Below are positions 59,480 to 64,000 of a stretch of DNA of 64,000 bases, in pieces. The notes beneath the pieces are model-generated. The model made no database searches. It was not told the origin of the DNA and worked only from the letters and a program-made list of their open reading frames with translations. The stretch spans positions 67,647 to 131,646 of the forward strand of contig JACKHN010000018.1 of NCBI GenBank assembly GCA_020638975.1. The letters are read 5' to 3'. Source of the stretch: Planctomycetaceae bacterium (GTDB taxonomy: Bacteria; Planctomycetota; Planctomycetia; Pirellulales; Pirellulaceae). Positions within the stretch are counted from its first letter, which is position 1. The number at the start of each line of letters is the position of its first letter. A program made the translations under genes and the position numbers.

Positions 59480-62197
59480 ATGAGTATCGTACTGGCATTC
59501 ACTCCGACGGGCCGCGTTACTGCAGTTGAATCGAAGAGCGTACAAGGCACGCTGCTGGATGTTGACTCCGACGACGGCAGTAATCGACGAATCAAGAAAG
59601 TCGCCCAGGCGTTTGCGACTTCGCAGCCAGCGGGTCTGTTCACGCTTGCGACTGAAAAATTCGATACAGCGCTCGCACCATCGTTGTCCTACTGGCGTTC
59701 GTTCGCAGGACGGTATTTGACGGAGTTATGCCATTCGCCGGACCCGAATCAAGCAGCGACACCGATTCCCGACACGGAGGAGCTCGACTCCATAGTGCGG
59801 AGCGCTCCGCCGATGCAAGGTGCGGAATATTTGAACCGCGAAGCGCTGGAAAATGTGTGGGTGGACCTCGATACGTGGGTGCGTGCTGAAGGCGAATCGT
59901 TTGACGGAGGATTGGCGGAATTCTTAAAGCGTCGCGCATCGCTGTGGCACCAGGTGGGACGCGTCTGTTTTCACTTGGCCGAGAACCGCCGCGACCCCGA
60001 TTACCCCTTTGCCTTTCTGGCGACGTACGCGCCCTCGGTCAGTTCGAACTTGCGAGTTCAATACCAGCCGCTCAGCAATGCTCTGCGACAGTACAGCTCT
60101 CAACGCGACAAGAAGGCGTTGATCAATTTGCTTTCACCGGTGCAACTTGCTTCTGACCGGAGCCAATTCGCTCGCGAGTTAATCGAATCGGGGGACATCT
60201 ATCAGCCGCTGGCCTGGACGCCACCGCAAGCTTATCGCTTTTTGAAGGAAGTGCCGTTGCTCGAAGACAGCGGTGTCCTGGTGCGGATGCCGGATTGGTG
60301 GAAGAAGCGGCCACGGCCGCGAGTCAGTGTTAAGATCGGCGACAACCAGCAGAAGCGATTCGACGCGGATGGCATGTTGGACTTCAAGGTGCAAGTGGCA
60401 CTCGGCGACCAGGATTTGACGCCCGACGAGTGGCGTGAGTTGATGGAGGCCGACGACGGATTGGTCTTGCTCCGTGGGCAATGGGTTGAAGTCGACCGCG
60501 AGCATCTGAAGGAAGCACTCGATCACTGGAAGCAAGTGGAAGCGAGTATCCCCGACGGAGTGTCGTTCGTTGAAGGCATGCGGTTGCTGGCCGGTGCGCC
60601 GAGAGATCTGGCCGATGACGATTCCGAACTCGACGAGCAACGCGATTGGTCTTTCGTTCAGGCTGGCGATTGGCTTGGCAAATTGTTGGCCGATTTGCGC
60701 GCTCCCGAGCAACTCAACCAGACCGATCCAGGTTCGAAGTTGCAAGCGACGCTGCGTGCGTATCAACAACGCGGCGTCAGTTGGCTTTCGTTCCTGACGA
60801 GTTTGGGATTGGGCGCGTGTTTGGCCGACGATATGGGGCTCGGCAAGACCATCCAGGTGCTGGCGTTGTTACTGGTTCTGAAACAGAAGCAGCAAAAAGA
60901 TCGGAAGCCATCCCTGTTAGTGCTGCCCGCTTCGCTGGTCGCGAATTGGAAAGCGGAGCTAAAGAAATTCGCTCCGTCGCTGCAAACCGCTTTCGTTCAT
61001 CCTTCGGAAACGACAGTAGAAGACATGACACGAATGGCCAACCAGCCGGACAAGGAACTGCGCAACATCGACGTTGTGCTGACGACCTATGGGATGTTAC
61101 TGCGGCAAAAGTGGCTGTTGGAGGTGCCCTGGCGAGTGGTCGTGTTGGACGAAGCTCAAGCGATTAAGAACCCTGCGGCTCGGCAGACCAAGGCGGTCAA
61201 GCAAGTCAAGGCCGAGGCCCGCATCGCGTTGACGGGGACACCGGTTGAGAATCGCCTGTCGGACCTGTGGTCGCTGTTTGACTTCCTTTGCCCCGGCTTG
61301 CTGGGTTCACAGAACAAATTCAAAGACTTCGTTAAACGACTCAGCGCCCGCGAGCAAGACAATCGCTACGCACCCCTGCGCAGCCTGGTCCAACCGTATA
61401 TTTTGCGGCGAATGAAGACTGACAAGCGGATCATTTCGGACTTGCCGGACAAGACCGAAGTACGAGCATTCTGCGGTTTGAGCAAGCGACAGGCGGCGAT
61501 GTATACGAAACTCGTGAAGGAGTTGGCGGATGGCTTGAAGAACCTCGATGGAATCAAGCGACGCGGTTTGGTGCTTGCTTACTTGATGCGATTCAAACAA
61601 CTCTGCAATCACCCCAGCCAGCTGACATCGGATGGTCGTTACGAGCCCGGTGATAGCGGCAAGTTCCAACGATTGGCCGAGATCTGTGACGAGATTGCCT
61701 CGCGGCAGGAGAAGGTGTTGATCTTCACGCAGTTCCGCGAGATGACCGATCCCTTGGCAGGTTATCTGTCTAACATCTTCGATCGCGCGGGATTGGTGTT
61801 GCACGGGGGAACCGCCGTCAAGCAACGTCAGAAGCTAGTCGAGCAATTCCAGCGAGACGATGGTCCGCCATTCTTTGTCTTGTCGTTGAAGGCGGGCGGC
61901 ACGGGGTTGAATCTGACCGCGGCGTCGCACGTCGTTCACTTTGACCGCTGGTGGAACCCAGCCGTCGAGAACCAAGCGACCGACCGGGCATTTCGCATCG
62001 GTCAACAGCGGAATGTTCTCGTGCATAAATTTGTTTGCAGCGGTACGATTGAGGAAAAGATCGATGCCTTGATCGAAGAGAAGACTCAACTGGCTTCCGA
62101 CCTGTTGGAAGGCGGAGCCGAAAAGATGCTTACCGAGATGAGTGACAAGGATCTTATTAAACTAGTTTCGCTCGACGTGGAACGAGCGGTGGTTTGA
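59480..62197 (+). CDS. SNF2-family helicase-like ATPase
   Basis: The 905-residue protein has an N-terminal region (about 1-400) of the kind placed before bacterial SNF2 domains, with DMLDFKVQVALGDQDLTPDEW. The helicase core contains LRAYQQRGVSWLSFL, Walker A DDMGLGKT (450-457, Lys456), TTYGMLLR, DEAQ at 557-560, ALTGTPVENRLSDLWSLFDF, VLIFTQFREM, LSLKAGGTGLNLTAA and the terminal DRAFRIGQQRNVLVHKFVCSGTIEEKI. All seven motifs look intact. SNF2 ATPases translocate on double-stranded DNA. The SWIM protein gene starts 32 bp downstream, forming a two-gene unit, an association common in bacteria. Confidence 0.95.
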   Translation: MSIVLAFTPTGRVTAVESKSVQGTLLDVDSDDGSNRRIKKVAQAFATSQPAGLFTLATEKFDTALAPSLSYWRSFAGRYLTELCHSPDPNQAATPIPDTEELDSIVRSAPPMQGAEYLNREALENVWVDLDTWVRAEGESFDGGLAEFLKRRASLWHQVGRVCFHLAENRRDPDYPFAFLATYAPSVSSNLRVQYQPLSNALRQYSSQRDKKALINLLSPVQLASDRSQFARELIESGDIYQPLAWTPPQAYRFLKEVPLLEDSGVLVRMPDWWKKRPRPRVSVKIGDNQQKRFDADGMLDFKVQVALGDQDLTPDEWRELMEADDGLVLLRGQWVEVDREHLKEALDHWKQVEASIPDGVSFVEGMRLLAGAPRDLADDDSELDEQRDWSFVQAGDWLGKLLADLRAPEQLNQTDPGSKLQATLRAYQQRGVSWLSFLTSLGLGACLADDMGLGKTIQVLALLLVLKQKQQKDRKPSLLVLPASLVANWKAELKKFAPSLQTAFVHPSETTVEDMTRMANQPDKELRNIDVVLTTYGMLLRQKWLLEVPWRVVVLDEAQAIKNPAARQTKAVKQVKAEARIALTGTPVENRLSDLWSLFDFLCPGLLGSQNKFKDFVKRLSAREQDNRYAPLRSLVQPYILRRMKTDKRIISDLPDKTEVRAFCGLSKRQAAMYTKLVKELADGLKNLDGIKRRGLVLAYLMRFKQLCNHPSQLTSDGRYEPGDSGKFQRLAEICDEIASRQEKVLIFTQFREMTDPLAGYLSNIFDRAGLVLHGGTAVKQRQKLVEQFQRDDGPPFFVLSLKAGGTGLNLTAASHVVHFDRWWNPAVENQATDRAFRIGQQRNVLVHKFVCSGTIEEKIDALIEEKTQLASDLLEGGAEKMLTEMSDKDLIKLVSLDVERAVV

Positions 62198-62229
62198 GTA
62201 CGTTACGGAACCAACGGAGTGATAACATC

Positions 62230-63168
62230 ATGGGACGATATGGCTATGGCTACGGTGGCGGATACGGATGGAAACCTTACGTCTCGGTCGCCGAGCGGCG
62301 CCGTAAGGCTGCTAAGAAACTGGCATCGCTACAAAAGAAAGGCATGGACGTTCTGCCCGTTGTTATTGAAGGTCGCAAGATCGCGAAGACATTCTGGGGC
62401 GTCGCCTGGTGTGATCACTTAGAGTCATTCAGCGACTATAGCAATCGTCTGCCTCGTGGTCGATCGTATGTCCGCAATGGCTCGGTGTGCCACTTGGCGA
62501 TTACCCAGGGCAGCATCGAGGCAAAAGTCTCGGGATCGGAGCTTTACACCGTGAAGGTCCAGATCACGAAGTTGCCCGCTGCCAAGTGGCAGGCGATCAA
62601 GAAGCAGTCCGCTGGCAAGATCGGGTCGCTGTTGGAGTTGCTGCAAGGGAAGCTGTCCGATCAGGTGATGCAGATCGTCACGGACCGCAAGGAAGGCTTG
62701 TTCCCGCTGCCCAAAGAGATCTCGTTCAAGTGCGACTGTCCCGACTGGGCTGGCATGTGCAAGCACATTGCCGCCGTGATGTATGGCATCGGCTCGCGAT
62801 TAGATTCGAGTCCGGATTTGTTGTTCACGCTTCGCGGCGTCGATCACCAAGAACTGATCGCGGTCGATGCCGAAGCCGCCCTTTCGACCGCCACCAAGTC
62901 CGGTAAGTCCAAGCAACTCGCGTCCAGTGATTTGTCCGATGTCTTCGGCATCGATCTTGCGAACGCCGACGAGACGAGTACCGATGCCGACAGTGTGCCG
63001 AAGAAGCGGAAGCGAGCGGCGACGAAGAAGTCTAAAACCAAGGAGCCAGTTTCAAAGAAGGTAGTGAAGAAAAAGATCGTCACACGCAAGAAGAAGTCGT
63101 CGACCGATGCCCTGACCTCAGGTGCAGTCGCCGCGAAGCGGAAGGCCGTAAAGAAGAAAAAGAAGTAG
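62230..63168 (+). CDS. SWIM zinc-finger protein with a Lys-rich tail
   Basis: ATG 62230 (MGRYGYGYGGGYGWKPYVSVAERRRKA) gives 312 residues; an upstream TTG overlapping the SNF2 stop is less likely. The region GRKIAKTFWGVAWCDHLESF and RGRSYVRNGSVCHLAI is typical of the family. The SWIM finger is CDCPDWAGMCKH (Cys168, Cys170, Cys177, His179), the CxCxnCxH pattern. From about residue 255 the tail is almost only Lys, Ala, Ser and Thr (KKRKRAATKKSKTK), resembling histone H1. It likely binds DNA and partners the SNF2 ATPase encoded just upstream. Confidence 0.9.
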   Translation: MGRYGYGYGGGYGWKPYVSVAERRRKAAKKLASLQKKGMDVLPVVIEGRKIAKTFWGVAWCDHLESFSDYSNRLPRGRSYVRNGSVCHLAITQGSIEAKVSGSELYTVKVQITKLPAAKWQAIKKQSAGKIGSLLELLQGKLSDQVMQIVTDRKEGLFPLPKEISFKCDCPDWAGMCKHIAAVMYGIGSRLDSSPDLLFTLRGVDHQELIAVDAEAALSTATKSGKSKQLASSDLSDVFGIDLANADETSTDADSVPKKRKRAATKKSKTKEPVSKKVVKKKIVTRKKKSSTDALTSGAVAAKRKAVKKKKK

Positions 63169-63194
63169 AACACTTCTCCATACACGAGAGACTG

Positions 63195-64000
63195 ATGCCG
63201 ACTCCGTCGCGCAGATGTTGGTTACGATTCAGTTTGCGGTCAGCACTGATCGCAGTTGGAATATTGGCGTTGATACTGGCCTGCATCGGCAATCTTCTCC
63301 ACGTCTATTTCGCCGAGCAACAGGTTGGTGCCGAGATTCGTAATGCAGGGGGCAACTACGAAACGAGCCTATTCGGGTTCATGCCTGACGACAGTCCCAA
63401 TGGTTGGGATGATGGCCCCAGATTGTTACGCCGGATTGTACTCGTCAGGCTGAGCGGTAGTGATATCGACGACGAAAAGATCGCCCGCCTTCAACTGCAT
63501 CGTTTTAAGCATCTTCGGTCACTCTCCATCGGCTACGAAGCAGTGTTGGGTGTCGATGGCCCTAAATGGGAAGACTTGGCGGCTCCTGTAACGGACAAAG
63601 GTCTTCTCAGTCTGCCCGCCTTTGACAAGCTTCGCTATTTGAACCTGCGAGACCTGCCAATCGGCGACGTTGGTTTAAGGGGAATTAGTGAGAAGTATCC
63701 CAGCGTGGAGCAATTCGACCTGCAGGGCACGCTAATGACGGACGTGGCGATGCCAGAAATCGGGCGTATTGACGGGCTGATGTTACTTTTGATTGATGAC
63801 ACGAGTGTTACGGATGCAGGCCTTGTTCATCTGGGGCAGTTGAAGGACATGCGGGTACTCAGTATGAACAATACTCGGGTCGCTGGATCAGGTCTCCATC
63901 ACCTCGCCGGATTGTCAAAACTACACACCCTGAAGCTTCGAGCAACGGGCGTAAGCGACGATGACGTGCATCATCTTACACGTCTTACACGATTGAGAAG
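63195..64000 (+). CDS. Membrane-anchored leucine-rich-repeat protein (3' end outside window)
   Basis: ATG 63195 starts MPTPSRRCWLRFSLRSALIAVG, with one N-terminal hydrophobic segment (ALIAVGILALILACIGNLL, about residues 16-35). From about residue 90, 24-25-residue repeats appear: HLRSLSIGYEAV, KLRYLNLRDLPIGDVGL, LMLLLIDDTSVTDAGLVHLGQL, MRVLSMNNTRVAGSGLHHLAGL, LHTLKLRATGVSDDDVHHL. These are cysteine-free bacterial LRRs of the type frequent in planctomycetes. The frame is open to the window end (268 codons seen). Its job is probably periplasmic protein binding; the partner is unknown. It starts 26 bp after the SWIM gene. Confidence 0.85.
   Translation, partial: MPTPSRRCWLRFSLRSALIAVGILALILACIGNLLHVYFAEQQVGAEIRNAGGNYETSLFGFMPDDSPNGWDDGPRLLRRIVLVRLSGSDIDDEKIARLQLHRFKHLRSLSIGYEAVLGVDGPKWEDLAAPVTDKGLLSLPAFDKLRYLNLRDLPIGDVGLRGISEKYPSVEQFDLQGTLMTDVAMPEIGRIDGLMLLLIDDTSVTDAGLVHLGQLKDMRVLSMNNTRVAGSGLHHLAGLSKLHTLKLRATGVSDDDVHHLTRLTRLR

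Overview
The window looks like a chromosomal segment of a planctomycete, most likely of the Pirellulales (Rhodopirellula/Blastopirellula-like). Several features support this: a planctomycete-type C-terminal dockerin on two surface proteins, an LEPR-XLL-type N-terminus on a giant protein, a cytochrome c/DUF1587-type protein, sulfatases, an ECF sigma factor next to a Ser/Thr kinase with a formylglycine-generating-enzyme-like domain, an ISAzo13-type transposase, and many short intergenic palindromes. The assignment comes from gene content only; no rRNA or tRNA gene was seen.

Layout. 1-1.9 kb: the 3' end of a dockerin-bearing cadherin-like surface protein, then a zinc-ribbon membrane protein. 2.0-14.7 kb (minus strand): a periplasmic peroxiredoxin whose catalytic codon is an in-frame TGA followed by a SECIS-like hairpin, so probably a selenoprotein; yebC; then an information-processing cluster read nusA, infB, rbfA and a HhH-GPD protein; upstream of it an ABC ATPase, a HisA-like TIM-barrel protein and two paralogous membrane-anchored prenyltransferase-repeat proteins. 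15.1-20.7 kb (plus strand): rpmG (L33), recJ, a small hypothetical gene, and a sulfatase fused to a PhoD-like phosphatase. 20.8-22.5 kb: debris, namely a truncated sulfatase start and a decayed IS transposase.

22.5-50.0 kb is one uninterrupted 27.5-kb gene for a 9158-residue modular surface protein: LEPR-XLL-like N-terminus, tandem 135-residue repeats, 114-residue CSPG/cadherin-like repeats, ten copies of an 81-88-residue Gly-Ser module, a very long beta-solenoid-like region, an F5/8C-like domain, a Gly-rich domain, a beta-propeller-like region, RTX-like and PKD-like domains, and a C-terminal dockerin.

50.5-57 kb: an ECF sigma factor, a membrane Ser/Thr kinase with an extracellular FGE-like domain whose second FGE copy is cut short by a frameshift, an intact-looking ISAzo13-type element, and a truncated cytochrome/DUF1587 gene on its other side. 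The IS therefore sits at a rearrangement junction with broken genes on both flanks. 57-64 kb: a secreted two-domain alpha/beta hydrolase, a divergent SNF2 helicase-SWIM zinc-finger gene pair, and the start of a membrane-anchored leucine-rich-repeat protein that runs off the window.

The most notable items are the TGA-containing peroxiredoxin, which a standard gene caller would split or truncate, and the giant surface protein with its repeated modules.
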